From an uncultured Isoptericola sp. (lineage in GTDB: Bacteria; Actinomycetota; Actinomycetes; Actinomycetales; Cellulomonadaceae), in assembly GCA_947497265.1 (NCBI GenBank), contig CANMFP010000008.1:1-64000 (forward strand): 64,000 bases of DNA, in the 5' to 3' direction. A program made the position numbers and the translations under genes. The notes beneath the pieces are model-generated. The model saw only the letters and a list, made by a program, of their open reading frames with translations, did no database searches and was not told where the DNA came from. This document shows, piece by piece, positions 7,422 to 16,041 of this stretch. Each line of letters opens with the position of its first letter. The stretch's first letter is position 1.

Positions 7422-9092
7422 CTACTCGTCAGCGGTCACCTGCTTCCGGGCGGCCGGGTACCGGATGCCCTCGACCATCTCCTGGACGTGCTCGGACGGT
7501 GGCGCCGTGAGCCTGGAGACCACCACGGTGACGATGATGTTCACCAGCGCACCGATAGCACCGATGCCCTCGGGCGAGATGCCCAGGATGTGCTCGTGCT
7601 CCGACGTCCCGAACACGTCGAGCGTGTAGATCATGTAGGACGCCGTGAACACCAGGCCGGAGATCATGCCCGACGCGGCACCGATCGCGTTGGCGCGCTT
7701 CCAGAAGATGCCCAGCACGAGGATCGGGAAGAACGTCGACGCCGCCAGACCGAACGCGAACGCGACCACCTGAGCCACGTACGCCGGCGGGTTGATGCCG
7801 CCGTAGATCGCGACCACGACGGCGAGACCCATGGCGATGCGGCCCACGAGCAGACGCCGCGACTCCGAGGCCTCCTTCTTGACGACCCGGAAGTACAGGT
7901 CGTGCGAGACGGAGGAGGAGATCACGAGCAGCAGACCGGCCGCCGTGGACATCGCCGCGGCCAGACCGCCCGCTGCGACCAGGCCGACGATCGGCGCGGG
8001 CAGACCGGCGATCTCGGGCGTGGCGAGCACGAGGATGTCGTTGTTCACGATGAGGTCGGCACCCGACTCCGGGTCGTTGCTCAACGTGCCGATCGTCGAT
8101 GCGCTGTCGGAGACGGTGACCAGTCCGGTCGCGGCCCAGTTGTTCACCCAGGCCGGCAGCGAGGCGACCGCCACGCCGTCGACGGACTGCATGAGGTTCA
8201 GCTTGGTGAACGCCCCCACGGCGGGAGCCGTGGTGTACAGCAGGCCGATGAAGAACAGCGCCCAGAACGCCGAGAACCGTGCGCCGCGCACCGACTTCGT
8301 CGTGTAGAACCGGATGATGACGTGCGGCAGGCCGGCCGTACCGATCATCAGCGACATCGTCACCAGGAACACGTCGATCTGCGGCCGAGCGGCGAACGCC
8401 TCGGTGTACTGCGCGAGCCCGAACTTCTCGCTCAGGGCGTCGAGCTCGGCCAGGATCTGGCCGAACGTCACCTGCGGCACCGGGAAGCCCGTCATCTTCT
8501 GCGCGATGGTCCACGCCGGGATGAGGTAGGCGACGATCATCACCGTGTACTGGGCCACCTGCGTCCAGGTGATGCCCTTCATGCCGCCCAGGACGGCGTA
8601 CAGGAAGATGATCGCCGCGGCCACGGCCACGCCACCCTCGATGGACAGGTTGAGGAAGCGGCTGAACACGATGCCGCCACCACGCATCTGACCCACCACG
8701 TACGTGAAGGACACGATGATCGCGGCGACCGCGGCGATGAGCCGCACGTACTCCGAGTACCGGTCACCGACGAACTCCGGGACGGTGAACTTGCCCCACT
8801 TGCGCAGGTAGGGCGCCAGCAGGAGGGCCAGCAGCACGTAGCCGCCGGTCCAGCCCATGAGGTAGACCGAGCCGTCCGACCCCATGAAGGCGATGAGCCC
8901 CGCCATGGAGATGAACGACGCCGCGGACATCCAGTCCGCCGCGACGGCCGCACCGTTGGCGACCGCAGGGATGCCCTGGCCGGCCACGTAGAAGCCCTTG
9001 GTCTCCTTCACGCGGCTGCGCCACGCGATGGTGAGGTAGATCGCGAACGAGATACCTACGAAGACGAGGGACCAGACCTGGATCTCGCTCAC
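7422..9092 (-). CDS. Sodium:solute symporter, large subunit (VC_2705-type SSS)
   Basis: A 556-aa polytopic membrane protein of the sodium:solute symporter family, about 13 hydrophobic segments. Motifs include GFYVAGQGIPAVANGAAVAADWMSAASF in the N-terminal half and the GLPHVIIRFYTTKS and AAMSTAAGLLLVISSS segments typical of ActP-like monocarboxylate transporters. The GTG start overlaps the stop of DUF4212 as GTGA, and pairing with DUF4212 is characteristic of the VC_2705 subfamily. The substrate is probably acetate or another short organic acid; not determined. A long hairpin follows the stop. Confidence 0.88.
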   Translation of the reverse strand: MSEIQVWSLVFVGISFAIYLTIAWRSRVKETKGFYVAGQGIPAVANGAAVAADWMSAASFISMAGLIAFMGSDGSVYLMGWTGGYVLLALLLAPYLRKWGKFTVPEFVGDRYSEYVRLIAAVAAIIVSFTYVVGQMRGGGIVFSRFLNLSIEGGVAVAAAIIFLYAVLGGMKGITWTQVAQYTVMIVAYLIPAWTIAQKMTGFPVPQVTFGQILAELDALSEKFGLAQYTEAFAARPQIDVFLVTMSLMIGTAGLPHVIIRFYTTKSVRGARFSAFWALFFIGLLYTTAPAVGAFTKLNLMQSVDGVAVASLPAWVNNWAATGLVTVSDSASTIGTLSNDPESGADLIVNNDILVLATPEIAGLPAPIVGLVAAGGLAAAMSTAAGLLLVISSSVSHDLYFRVVKKEASESRRLLVGRIAMGLAVVVAIYGGINPPAYVAQVVAFAFGLAASTFFPILVLGIFWKRANAIGAASGMISGLVFTASYMIYTLDVFGTSEHEHILGISPEGIGAIGALVNIIVTVVVSRLTAPPSEHVQEMVEGIRYPAARKQVTADE

Positions 9093-9412
9093 AGCCGATT
9101 CCCCTCTCCGTCGCGCTCGGCGACGCCGTACTCGTCGTCGAGCCGGTCCATCCGCAGCGTGTACACCAGGATCAGGATGATGAAGGTGTAGATCGATCCC
9201 TGCTGGGCGAACCACAGGCCCAGCGGGAAGCCGAAGACGACGATGTTGTTCAGCTGTTCGATCAGCAGGATCCCGCAGACGAACGAGACCACGAACCAGA
9301 TGCTGAGCAGCACCACCATCAGCCGCAGGTTCTTCTTCCAGTACTCCTGCCGCCAGCCGTTCGCCGGCGGCGGCCCAGGATCTGGTGAGCTCTCGCGCAC
9401 GCTATCGGTCAT
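9089..9412 (-). CDS. DUF4212 symporter small subunit
   Basis: A 107-aa protein with two transmembrane helices (about 30-52 and 62-86), the N-terminal motif WRQEYWKKNLRLM and the FPLGLWFAQQGSIYTF segment that defines the DUF4212 sodium:solute symporter small subunit. It begins the operon and overlaps the large subunit by four bases. The two products are expected to act together in the cytoplasmic membrane. Five CCGTTC motifs lie upstream in the intergenic region. Confidence 0.85.
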   Translation of the reverse strand: MTDSVRESSPDPGPPPANGWRQEYWKKNLRLMVVLLSIWFVVSFVCGILLIEQLNNIVVFGFPLGLWFAQQGSIYTFIILILVYTLRMDRLDDEYGVAERDGEGNRL

Positions 9413-9487
9413 CGGACGCTCCCTTCATCGCGTTCACCCCGGGCACCGTCGCCCGGAGAACGTCCCCGTACCGGCCGAGCGAATCGC

Positions 9488-9635
9488 ACCGTTCGTGCTG
9501 CTCACAAGGTTTCGCCGCCCGACGGCGGGGACCGTCCCGCGAACGGCGCCCAGAGCGCTGCGACCGGCGCACGGCCGGCCGGTGACCGTTCGTCAGGCCC
9601 GATCGACCGCTCGCCGGACGAACGGCACCGTTCAC
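9488..9635. promoter_or_regulatory. Cluster of LytTR-like boxes upstream of symporter operon
   Basis: ACCGTTCGT occurs at 9488-9496 and 9585-9593, and ACCGTTCAC at 9627-9635; inverted GAACGG copies occur at 9541-9546 and 9620-9625. The first two match the LytTR half-site [TA][AC][CA]GTTN[AG][TG] at all nine positions. They lie in the 269-bp gap between divergent genes 9089-9412 and 9682-10143, which holds no credible gene. A LytTR regulator is encoded at 13585-14430. Binding is inferred only. Confidence 0.45.
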
Positions 9636-9669
9636 CGACCCGCGGGGGTCCAGACGGGGCGGACGCGCC

Positions 9670-9675
9670 TACAGT
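9670..9675 (+). promoter_or_regulatory. Candidate -10 box, leaderless membrane protein gene
   Basis: TACAGT, 6 nt before the ATG at 9682; the gap CGGTCC cannot hold a Shine-Dalgarno. Confidence 0.5.
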
Positions 9676-9681
9676 CGGTCC

Positions 9682-10143
9682 ATGGCCTCGACGACGAGCG
9701 CATCCCTCGGCAACCTGCTCGCAGCGGGCGGCCGGGCACGGAAGCCGCGCAAGCAGATCATGCACCCCGGCAGCGTCGGGCTCCTGGTCGGTGCACTGGC
9801 CGTGATCGTCGGCAGCATGCTGCCGTGGGTGATCACCCCGCTCGGGAACATCAGCGGTACCGCAGGCCCGGGGCTGTGGACCTTGTGCGGCGGCTTCATC
9901 GCCGTGGCGGGCGCGCTGATCCCCCGGCGGTGGGTCGCCGTGTCGCACAGCTTCCTCGCCGGCGGCGCCGTCGCCTTCGTGGCCGGCTGGCAGCTCCTGC
10001 GACTCGTCCAGATCAGCGAGGCGACCGACGCCTGGGGGCAGGCGATGCCAGGCATCGGGCTGGTGATGAGCCTCGGTGGGGCCGTCATCCTGCTGACCAC
10101 GGGCGTACGGCTCGTCCGGACGCGTCCCGTCGCGTCGCCGTGA
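9682..10143 (+). CDS. Four-helix membrane protein of unknown function
   Basis: A 153-aa protein with a basic N terminus (ARKPRKQIMH) and four predicted membrane helices (about 31-50, 62-80, 88-105, 122-142). The segment VGSMLPWVITPLGNISGTAGPG resembles small actinobacterial membrane proteins without assigned function. It is divergent from the DUF4212 operon and upstream of, but not obviously co-transcribed with, the next symporter operon. I do not recognise a named family. Confidence 0.65.
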   Translation: MASTTSASLGNLLAAGGRARKPRKQIMHPGSVGLLVGALAVIVGSMLPWVITPLGNISGTAGPGLWTLCGGFIAVAGALIPRRWVAVSHSFLAGGAVAFVAGWQLLRLVQISEATDAWGQAMPGIGLVMSLGGAVILLTTGVRLVRTRPVASP

Positions 10144-10220
10144 ACCGCGCCGTCGTCGTGAGCGGGCCCTCGTCGGGGGCATGACCCGGGGCGGCACTGG
10201 CCCCCGGGGCCCGCGCTCCG

Positions 10221-10226
10221 TAAGGT
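10221..10226 (+). promoter_or_regulatory. Candidate -10 box for DUF485-symporter operon
   Basis: TAAGGT, 8 nt before the ATG at 10235. This favours that start over an in-frame ATG at 10181. Confidence 0.45.
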
Positions 10227-10234
10227 GCTCGTCC

Positions 10235-10570
10235 ATGGACGACGACGTCGGTGCCCGGCACACGCCTGCGGAGGTCGACGCCACCTTCCGCACGCTGCGG
10301 CGCGTGGCAGTGGGCTACTTCGTCGTGTTCCTGCTGGCCGTCGCGGCCTTCCCGGTGCTCTCGCTGACGTCGGACTGGTGGTCGGAGGCGCGCCTGGTCG
10401 GCGGGATGAGCCCCGGCTTCCTCGTCGCGGCGTTCGGCCTCTACCTCTTCTTCGCCGTCCTCGGGGTCGCGGTGGCGCGCCTGATGTCGGCGGTCGAGCA
10501 CCGCATGCTCGACGACACGCGCGACGACGGCTTCTCCGCCGCCGACGAACCCCCCGGTGACCTCCCGTGA
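10235..10570 (+). CDS. DUF485-like symporter small subunit
   Basis: A 111-aa protein with two membrane helices (about 25-45 and 66-86) in the arrangement of DUF485 proteins, which precede actP-type acetate symporters. The cytoplasmic ends are charged. The ATG at 10235 is chosen from the upstream -10; the in-frame ATG at 10181 would add 18 residues rich in Gly/Arg. The stop overlaps the GTG of the symporter (GTGA), so the two are coupled. Confidence 0.75.
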   Translation: MDDDVGARHTPAEVDATFRTLRRVAVGYFVVFLLAVAAFPVLSLTSDWWSEARLVGGMSPGFLVAAFGLYLFFAVLGVAVARLMSAVEHRMLDDTRDDGFSAADEPPGDLP

Positions 10571-12267
10571 CCGGGCCCAGCGCACTGACCCTCGCGGCGG
10601 TTCTCGTCCTGCTGACCGTGGTCGCCGTCGTCATGCGCCCTCGCGGCGCGTCCACCGTCGACTTCTACCTCGCCGGCCAGCGCGTCGGCATCGCGACCAA
10701 CGCGTGGGCCATCTGTGGCGACTACTTCTCGGCGGCGTCGTTCCTCGGGGTGGCCGCCGCCGTCTACGCGACCGGGCTCGACGGCGCCTGGTACGCCGTC
10801 GGGTTCGCCGCCGGGTTCGTCCCCGTGCTGCTCTTCGTCGCGGCACCGCTGCGCCGGTTCGGCGAGTTCTCCATCCCGGACTTCCTCGGGCGCCGCCTGG
10901 GCTCGGAGAAGGTGCGGCTCGTGGCCGTCGGCGTGGTCCAGCTCGTCATCCTGTCCTACCTCGTGCCGCAGGCCGTCGGGTCGGGCATCACGTGGGAGCT
11001 CCTCGTCGGGTCCGGGATCCTCGGTCTCTCGCCGTACGCGACCGGGATCCTGGTCTCCACGGCGGTGGTCACGGGGCTCGTCGCGTTCGGCGGCATGCGC
11101 GGGACCACCTGGACGCAGGCGGTGCAGTTCCTGCTGCTGCTGGGTGCCCTCGTCTGGCTCGCCGCGACCGTGCTGGGCGAGGGGTTCCACTACGGCGACG
11201 CCGTCTCCGACCTGTCGACCGCACCGCTGGTGAACCCGGCCGACGACGGCGTCCTGGCCACCGAGCAGAACGCGCTGCACCCGGGCGACGCCGCGGTCTT
11301 CGGCCAGCCCGGTGCCCGCTACGGCGGTCTCGGCCAGTTCGCGCTCATCGTGACCCTCGCGATGGGCACCGCCGGGCTGCCGCACGTCATGAACCGCTAC
11401 TTCACGTCCCCGACCGGGGCGGCCGCACGCACCACCACCGTGTGGGTGCTGTGCCTGGCCGGACTCTTCTACTCGCTGGCGGTCATGCTCGGGACGGCGG
11501 CCCGCGAGATCGTGCCGACCGCCGTCGCGGACCATCCGTGGCTCGCGGAGCTCACCGTCGACGGGGTGCTGCTCGTCCCCGAGCACGCGCTGCCCGTGCT
11601 GGGGCGGATCTACGGCGGTGACGCAGGGCTGGGCGTGGTCGCCGCGGGAGCGCTCATCGCGGTCATGTCGACCATCGCGGGGCTTCTCCTGGCCGCCGCA
11701 GCGTCCTGGGGCCACGACGTCTACGAGCGGCACATCAACCCGCGGGCCACGCAGCGTCAGGCCGTCCTGGCCGGGCGGATCACCACGCTGCTCACGGCCT
11801 GCGCCGCCGCCTGTCTGGGCCTGGCGCTGCGCCCCGAGACCTTCGTGGCCGCCACGCCCTCGATCGTCGCGACCATGGTCACGTGGGCGTTCGCCGTGGC
11901 GGGTTCGGCGCTGACGCCCGTCTTCCTGCTGGCGATCTGGTGGCCGCGCACGACCGCGCGCGGCGCAGTCTCCGGCATGCTCACGGGCATGGCCGTCGCG
12001 GTGGGGATGCTGGCCGCGGGACTGTTCGCGGACGGCGGCCTGCTGCGGGACGCGCTGGTCACCCCGACGCTCGTGGCCGCCCCGCTGGCCGCCGCCGTCA
12101 CCGTGCTGGTCTCGCTGCGCACCACGCCGCCGCCGGACGTGGAGAAGTCGTGGCTCATCATGCACGGCACGGCCGCCGACCGGCACGCCGAGCGCCTGGC
12201 CCGCCTCGTCGTGGCGGAGAACCGGCGCCGGCGCGGCGCACGGAGGACCCGACGTGCGCGGGGGTAG
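10567..12267 (+). CDS. Cation/acetate-type symporter (SSS family)
   Basis: A 566-aa polytopic transporter of the sodium:solute symporter family. ActP-like features are VDFYLAGQRVG, a GDYFSAASFLGVAAAVY segment, GTAGLPHVMNRYFTSP and AVMSTIAGLLLAAAASWGHDVY. It imports a small monocarboxylate such as acetate, propionate or pyruvate; substrate not determined. It overlaps the upstream DUF485-like gene (GTGA) and overlaps the downstream LytS-type kinase by 14 bp, making a transporter-sensor-regulator operon. The C-terminal tail is Arg-rich. Confidence 0.87.
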   Translation: MTGPSALTLAAVLVLLTVVAVVMRPRGASTVDFYLAGQRVGIATNAWAICGDYFSAASFLGVAAAVYATGLDGAWYAVGFAAGFVPVLLFVAAPLRRFGEFSIPDFLGRRLGSEKVRLVAVGVVQLVILSYLVPQAVGSGITWELLVGSGILGLSPYATGILVSTAVVTGLVAFGGMRGTTWTQAVQFLLLLGALVWLAATVLGEGFHYGDAVSDLSTAPLVNPADDGVLATEQNALHPGDAAVFGQPGARYGGLGQFALIVTLAMGTAGLPHVMNRYFTSPTGAAARTTTVWVLCLAGLFYSLAVMLGTAAREIVPTAVADHPWLAELTVDGVLLVPEHALPVLGRIYGGDAGLGVVAAGALIAVMSTIAGLLLAAAASWGHDVYERHINPRATQRQAVLAGRITTLLTACAAACLGLALRPETFVAATPSIVATMVTWAFAVAGSALTPVFLLAIWWPRTTARGAVSGMLTGMAVAVGMLAAGLFADGGLLRDALVTPTLVAAPLAAAVTVLVSLRTTPPPDVEKSWLIMHGTAADRHAERLARLVVAENRRRRGARRTRRARG

Positions 12268-13588
12268 CCGGCTGCTGGCCGGCGTCCTCGTCGCGGCGTG
12301 GGCGGCGGTCTACCTGGTCACGCAGGTGCTCGTCGCTCCCCCGCTCGGCGTCCTGCCGACCCTGGCGTCCGGCCTCGTGGTGAGCACCGTCGTCGTCCTC
12401 GGCTACCCGTCCGCGCTGCGCGGGCCCCGTGGCGGCTCGCTCGGCGGACCCGCCGGGCGGTCGTGGCGTCCCGCCCGCCGGCCCCAGGACCCTCGGGGGG
12501 TGCGCGACGGGCTCACCATCGCCGCCGCGGGCCGGTCGATGCCGTTGCGCAACGGCCTCACGCCCGACGCCGCCCGACGCACCGCCCAGCTGATCCGCCC
12601 GCTGCTGGGCGGCGACGCCATCGCCATCACGGACACGGAGCAGGTGCTGGCGTTCGTCGGGCCGGGATCCGACCACCATCACGTGGGCGGGACGTTGCAG
12701 ACCCGGGTCTCGCGCCTCGCGCTCGGCAAGAAGCGCACCGTCGTCGTGCACGCGCGGGACGGGATCGGCTGCCCCGAGCCGGGCTGCCCCCTGCGCACCG
12801 CCGTCGTCGCCCCGCTGGCCGTGGCGGATCGCGTGGTCGGCACGCTGAAGGTCTACCGGGTCCACGACGAGCCGGCGCCGCGCGTGCTCGTCGACGACAT
12901 GGCCTCGATGCTCTCGCTGCACCTCGAGCTCGCGGAGATGGACCGCGAGCGCCACCTCGCCTCGGACGCCAAGCTGGACGCCCTGCGGGCGCAGATCAAC
13001 CCGCACTTCCTGTTCAACATCCTCAACACGATCGCCTCGAAGTCGCGCACCGACCCGGAGGAGTCCCGCGAGCTGCTGCTGCGCCTGAGCGACTTCTTCC
13101 GCTACGCGGTGCGCCAGGACGGTCACTTCGCGGAGTTCAGCCAGGAGTACTTCTTCGTGCGGACGTACGTCTCGCTGGAGCAGGCGCGGTTCGGCGACCG
13201 CCTGCGGGTGCGCTACGACCTCGACCCGCAGGTGCTGACGTCGCGCGTGCCCGTGCTGGTGATCCAGCCCATCGTGGAGAACGCCGTCAAGCACGGGATC
13301 GCGGACTCGGTCACGGGCGGGACGGTGCACCTGCGTGCCCGCGTGGACCCGTTGACGCGCACCACGTCGATCCGGGTGAGCGACGACGGCGCGGGCATGG
13401 CCCCGGAGGTCCTGGACAGGCTGCTGGCCGGTCAGCGTCCGGGCGACACCGACCCGCGGCACTCCGGCGTCGGCCTGTGGAACATCTCCCAGCGGCTCGA
13501 CTCCCTGTTCGGGGACCGGTACTCGTTCGACGTCGCGTCCACGCCGGGCAAGGGGACCACCGTGGATCTCCGGATCCCGCTAAGGTGA
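12254..13588 (+). CDS. LytS-family sensor histidine kinase
   Basis: A 444-aa kinase with two N-terminal membrane helices (about 7-25 and 34-52), a GAF-like sensory region (about 95-225, with a CPEPGCPLRT cysteine pair) and a His_kinase/HATPase module. The phospho-acceptor motif is AQINPHFLFN (His near residue 250), the N box ENAVKHGI, the G box DDGAGM, and GVGLWNISQRL near the end. LytS-type kinases partner LytTR regulators, here the next gene. The operon position suggests it senses the symporter substrate or flux, as BtsSR/YpdAB systems do; this is inference. Confidence 0.88.
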   Translation: MRGGSRLLAGVLVAAWAAVYLVTQVLVAPPLGVLPTLASGLVVSTVVVLGYPSALRGPRGGSLGGPAGRSWRPARRPQDPRGVRDGLTIAAAGRSMPLRNGLTPDAARRTAQLIRPLLGGDAIAITDTEQVLAFVGPGSDHHHVGGTLQTRVSRLALGKKRTVVVHARDGIGCPEPGCPLRTAVVAPLAVADRVVGTLKVYRVHDEPAPRVLVDDMASMLSLHLELAEMDRERHLASDAKLDALRAQINPHFLFNILNTIASKSRTDPEESRELLLRLSDFFRYAVRQDGHFAEFSQEYFFVRTYVSLEQARFGDRLRVRYDLDPQVLTSRVPVLVIQPIVENAVKHGIADSVTGGTVHLRARVDPLTRTTSIRVSDDGAGMAPEVLDRLLAGQRPGDTDPRHSGVGLWNISQRLDSLFGDRYSFDVASTPGKGTTVDLRIPLR

Positions 13589-14430
13589 CGCCCGTGCGAC
13601 CCAAGGCACTGATCGTGGACGACGAGGCCCCGGCGCGGGCCGAGCTGCGCTTCCTGCTCGAGGAGGTCGGGCAGGTCCAGGTCGTGGGCGAGGCCACCAA
13701 CGGCGAGGAGGCGCTGCTCCTCCTGGGGTCGCTCGACTACGACCTGGTGCTGCTCGACGTCCGCATGCCCGGGGGGTCCGGCCTGGAGGTCGCCGCCGCG
13801 CTGCGCCGGCAACCCGACCCGCCGAAGGTCATCTTCACCACGGCCTACCCGGACCATGCCGTCGACGCGTTCGACCTCGCCGCGGCGGACTACCTCCTCA
13901 AGCCGTTCGACGCGGACCGGCTGCGGCGTGCGCTGGAGCGCGCGCTGCGGCCCGACGACGGCACACCCGCGGGAGCCACGCCTGCCAGCGCGGGGTCCGC
14001 TCCGCCGTCGGACGGCGCGAGCCCGGGTGCGGTGGCGCCGGCGGCCGGTGCGGGGTCGGCCGGCACCGCGGACTCGGCGCCGCGGGGCGACGTCGAGCCG
14101 CTGGTGCGCATCCCGGTGCAGAAGGACGGGCGCACGGTGCTGGTGGACGGCGGCTCGATCGTCTACGCCAGCGCGGCGCGCGGGTACTCCTACCTGAAGC
14201 TTGCCGAGGAGCGACTGCTGGTGACCATGTCGCTCAACGAGCTGGAGCGTCGGCTGCGCGGGCACTTCTTCCGGGCGCACCGGTCGTACCTGGTGAACCT
14301 CGACCACGTGCGTGAGCTGGTCCCTGACTTCCAGGGCGCTCTCGTGGTGGTCATGGCGGATCGGCAGCGCTCGCGCGTGGAGGTCTCGCGGCGCCACGCG
14401 CGCGAGCTGCGCCGCCGCTTCGGCATGTGA
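13585..14430 (+). CDS. LytTR-family response regulator
   Basis: A 281-aa regulator with a REC domain (DDE at 12-14, phospho-acceptor D58 in LLDVRMPGGSG, Lys in LLKPFD) and a C-terminal LytTR DNA-binding domain (RGYSYLKLAEERLLVTMSLNELERRL, then FFRAHRSYLVNLDHV). The domains are joined by a Pro/Ala/Gly/Ser linker of about 50 residues. The GTG at 13585 overlaps the kinase stop as GTGA; a second GTG at 13594, preceded by TAAGGT at 7 nt, would remove three residues. LytTR-like boxes upstream of 9412 make the other symporter operon a candidate target. Confidence 0.88.
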   Translation: MTPVRPKALIVDDEAPARAELRFLLEEVGQVQVVGEATNGEEALLLLGSLDYDLVLLDVRMPGGSGLEVAAALRRQPDPPKVIFTTAYPDHAVDAFDLAAADYLLKPFDADRLRRALERALRPDDGTPAGATPASAGSAPPSDGASPGAVAPAAGAGSAGTADSAPRGDVEPLVRIPVQKDGRTVLVDGGSIVYASAARGYSYLKLAEERLLVTMSLNELERRLRGHFFRAHRSYLVNLDHVRELVPDFQGALVVVMADRQRSRVEVSRRHARELRRRFGM

Positions 14431-14509
14431 CCCTCTGTCGCCGAGTGTCATGGTCCGGACCGTATTGCGGGCCCGTTGCGGGCTGAACCTCGACATTCGG
14501 CGGCCCGGA

Positions 14510-14515
14510 TAGGGT
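14510..14515 (+). promoter_or_regulatory. Candidate -10 box, leaderless rph
   Basis: TAGGGT, 7 nt before the ATG at 14523. The hexamer overlaps the alternative GTG at 14514, so that GTG is unlikely to be the start. Confidence 0.55.
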
Positions 14516-14522
14516 GAGGCGC

Positions 14523-15260
14523 ATGACTTCCCCTCGTTCTGACGGCCGCACGCCCGACCAGCTCCGCCCCGTGACCTTCACCCGTGGATGGAGCGAGAAC
14601 GCCGAGGGCTCGGTGCTCGTGGAGTTCGGCAAGACCCGCGTGCTGTGCACCGCCTCGTTCACCGAGGGCGTGCCGCGCTGGAAGAAGGGCTCCGGCGAGG
14701 GCTGGGTCACCGCGGAGTACGCGATGCTCCCCCGCGCCACCAACTCCCGCAGCCAGCGCGAGTCCGTCAAGGGCAAGATCGGCGGGCGCACCCACGAGAT
14801 CTCGCGCCTCATCGGCCGGTCGCTGCGCGCCGTCGTCGACGTGACGGCGCTGGGCGAGAACACCATCGTGCTCGACTGCGACGTGCTCCAGGCCGACGGC
14901 GGGACCCGCACCGCAGCCATCACGGGCGCCTACCTCGCGCTGGTCGACGCCGTCGCCTGGGGCACCCGGCACGGGCACGTCAAGGGCGGCAAGCAGGTGC
15001 TCACCGACTCGGTCGCGGCCGTGAGCGTCGGCATCATCGACGGGGTACCCATGCTCGACCTGCCCTACGTCGAGGACGTGCGCGCGGAGACCGACATGAA
15101 CGTGGTGACCACCGGGTCCGGCTCCTTCGTGGAGGTCCAGGGCACCGCCGAGGGCGTCCCGTTCCACCGCGGCGAGCTGGACGCTCTGCTCGACCTCGCC
15201 ACGGCCGGCACCGCCGAGCTGACGGCGCTGCAGCAGGCGGCGCTCGCCCAGGAGCTCTGA
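14523..15260 (+). CDS. rph: Ribonuclease PH
   Basis: A 245-aa phosphate-dependent 3'-5' exoribonuclease that trims tRNA 3' ends. Family motifs: RPDQLRP-type start, [17 protein letters not shown], the RSLRAVVD segment, and phosphate-binding [19 protein letters not shown]. Length matches the family. ATG at 14523 chosen over GTG at 14514 from promoter position. It is followed after 5 nt by rdgB, the usual actinobacterial order. Confidence 0.95.
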   Translation: MTSPRSDGRTPDQLRPVTFTRGWSENAEGSVLVEFGKTRVLCTASFTEGVPRWKKGSGEGWVTAEYAMLPRATNSRSQRESVKGKIGGRTHEISRLIGRSLRAVVDVTALGENTIVLDCDVLQADGGTRTAAITGAYLALVDAVAWGTRHGHVKGGKQVLTDSVAAVSVGIIDGVPMLDLPYVEDVRAETDMNVVTTGSGSFVEVQGTAEGVPFHRGELDALLDLATAGTAELTALQQAALAQEL

Positions 15261-15265
15261 GCACG

Positions 15266-15931
15266 GTGACCAGCCCTGTCGCCGTCCCCCCGGCGGCCCG
15301 GATCGTCCTGGCCACCCACAACCGCAAGAAGCTGCGCGAGCTGCTCGCGATCCTGCGGGCGCAGCCCGGCCTCGACGCCCTGCCGGACGACGCGGTCGTC
15401 ACCGCGGGCGACCTCGGCGCAACCGAGCCCGTCGAGGACGGGGTGACGTTCGCGGAGAACGCACTGATCAAGGCGCGGGCGCTGGCCGCGGCGACCGGTC
15501 TGCCCGCCGTGGCCGACGACTCGGGGCTGAGCGTCGACGTGCTCGGCGGGGCCCCGGGCATCTTCTCGGCGCGGTGGGCGGGCCGGCACGGCGACGACGT
15601 CGCCAACCTCGGCCTGCTGCTCGCCCAGCTCGGTGACGTCCGGGACGCGCACCGGGGCGCGGCGTTCGTCTGTGCGGCGGCGCTGGTCACCCCGGACGGC
15701 CGCGAGGAGGTGTGCCTCGGCGAGATGCCGGGCGCGCTGGTCCACGAGCCCCGCGGCGTCAACGGGTTCGGGTACGACCCGATCCTGGTCCCGGCCGAGC
15801 AGGGCCCGGGGCCGGACGGCCGGCCCGGCACGCGCACGTCGGCCGAGCTGAGCCCGGAGGAGAAGAACGCGATCAGCCATCGCGGCAAGGCGTTCCGGGC
15901 ACTGGCCGCACAGATCGCCGCCGCGCTCTGA
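15266..15931 (+). CDS. rdgB: RdgB/HAM1 non-canonical purine NTP pyrophosphatase
   Basis: A 221-aa house-cleaning enzyme that hydrolyses ITP/dITP/XTP to the monophosphate, keeping deaminated purines out of nucleic acid. Motifs are LATHNRKKLRE at the N terminus, FAENALIKARA, ADDSGLSVD, GIFSARWAG, GYDPILVP and the C-terminal SHRGKAFRAL. GTG start 5 nt after the rph stop, so co-transcribed. A near-palindromic element follows the stop. Confidence 0.95.
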   Translation: MTSPVAVPPAARIVLATHNRKKLRELLAILRAQPGLDALPDDAVVTAGDLGATEPVEDGVTFAENALIKARALAAATGLPAVADDSGLSVDVLGGAPGIFSARWAGRHGDDVANLGLLLAQLGDVRDAHRGAAFVCAAALVTPDGREEVCLGEMPGALVHEPRGVNGFGYDPILVPAEQGPGPDGRPGTRTSAELSPEEKNAISHRGKAFRALAAQIAAAL

Positions 15932-15950
15932 TCCACCCGCACCGGCGACG

Positions 15951-16022
15951 GTTGTGGGCGCGATTTCTGGGCCGAATACCTGGTCAAAAGGGACACATCG
16001 GGCCAGAAATCGCGCCCACAAC
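15951..16022. repeat. 20-bp perfect inverted repeat with 32-nt loop
   Basis: Arms 15951-15970 and 16003-16022 are exact reverse complements (core GGGCGCGATTTCTGG). It lies between the convergent ends of rdgB and the DUF3054 gene. The arms are AT-richer than the surroundings and there is no T tract, so it looks more like a dispersed palindromic element than a simple terminator, though it may act as one. Confidence 0.7.
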
Positions 16023-16041
16023 TTTCGGTGGGGCTGGACGT

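Noticed and set aside
13585..13594. Internal GTG at 13594 as the certain start of the LytTR regulator
   Set aside because: Both GTGs are possible. The GTGA overlap with the kinase stop favours 13585, so 13594 is mentioned only as alternative.
14514..14522. GTG at 14514 as rph start
   Set aside because: It falls inside the TAGGGT -10 hexamer; the ATG at 14523 matches the family N terminus.
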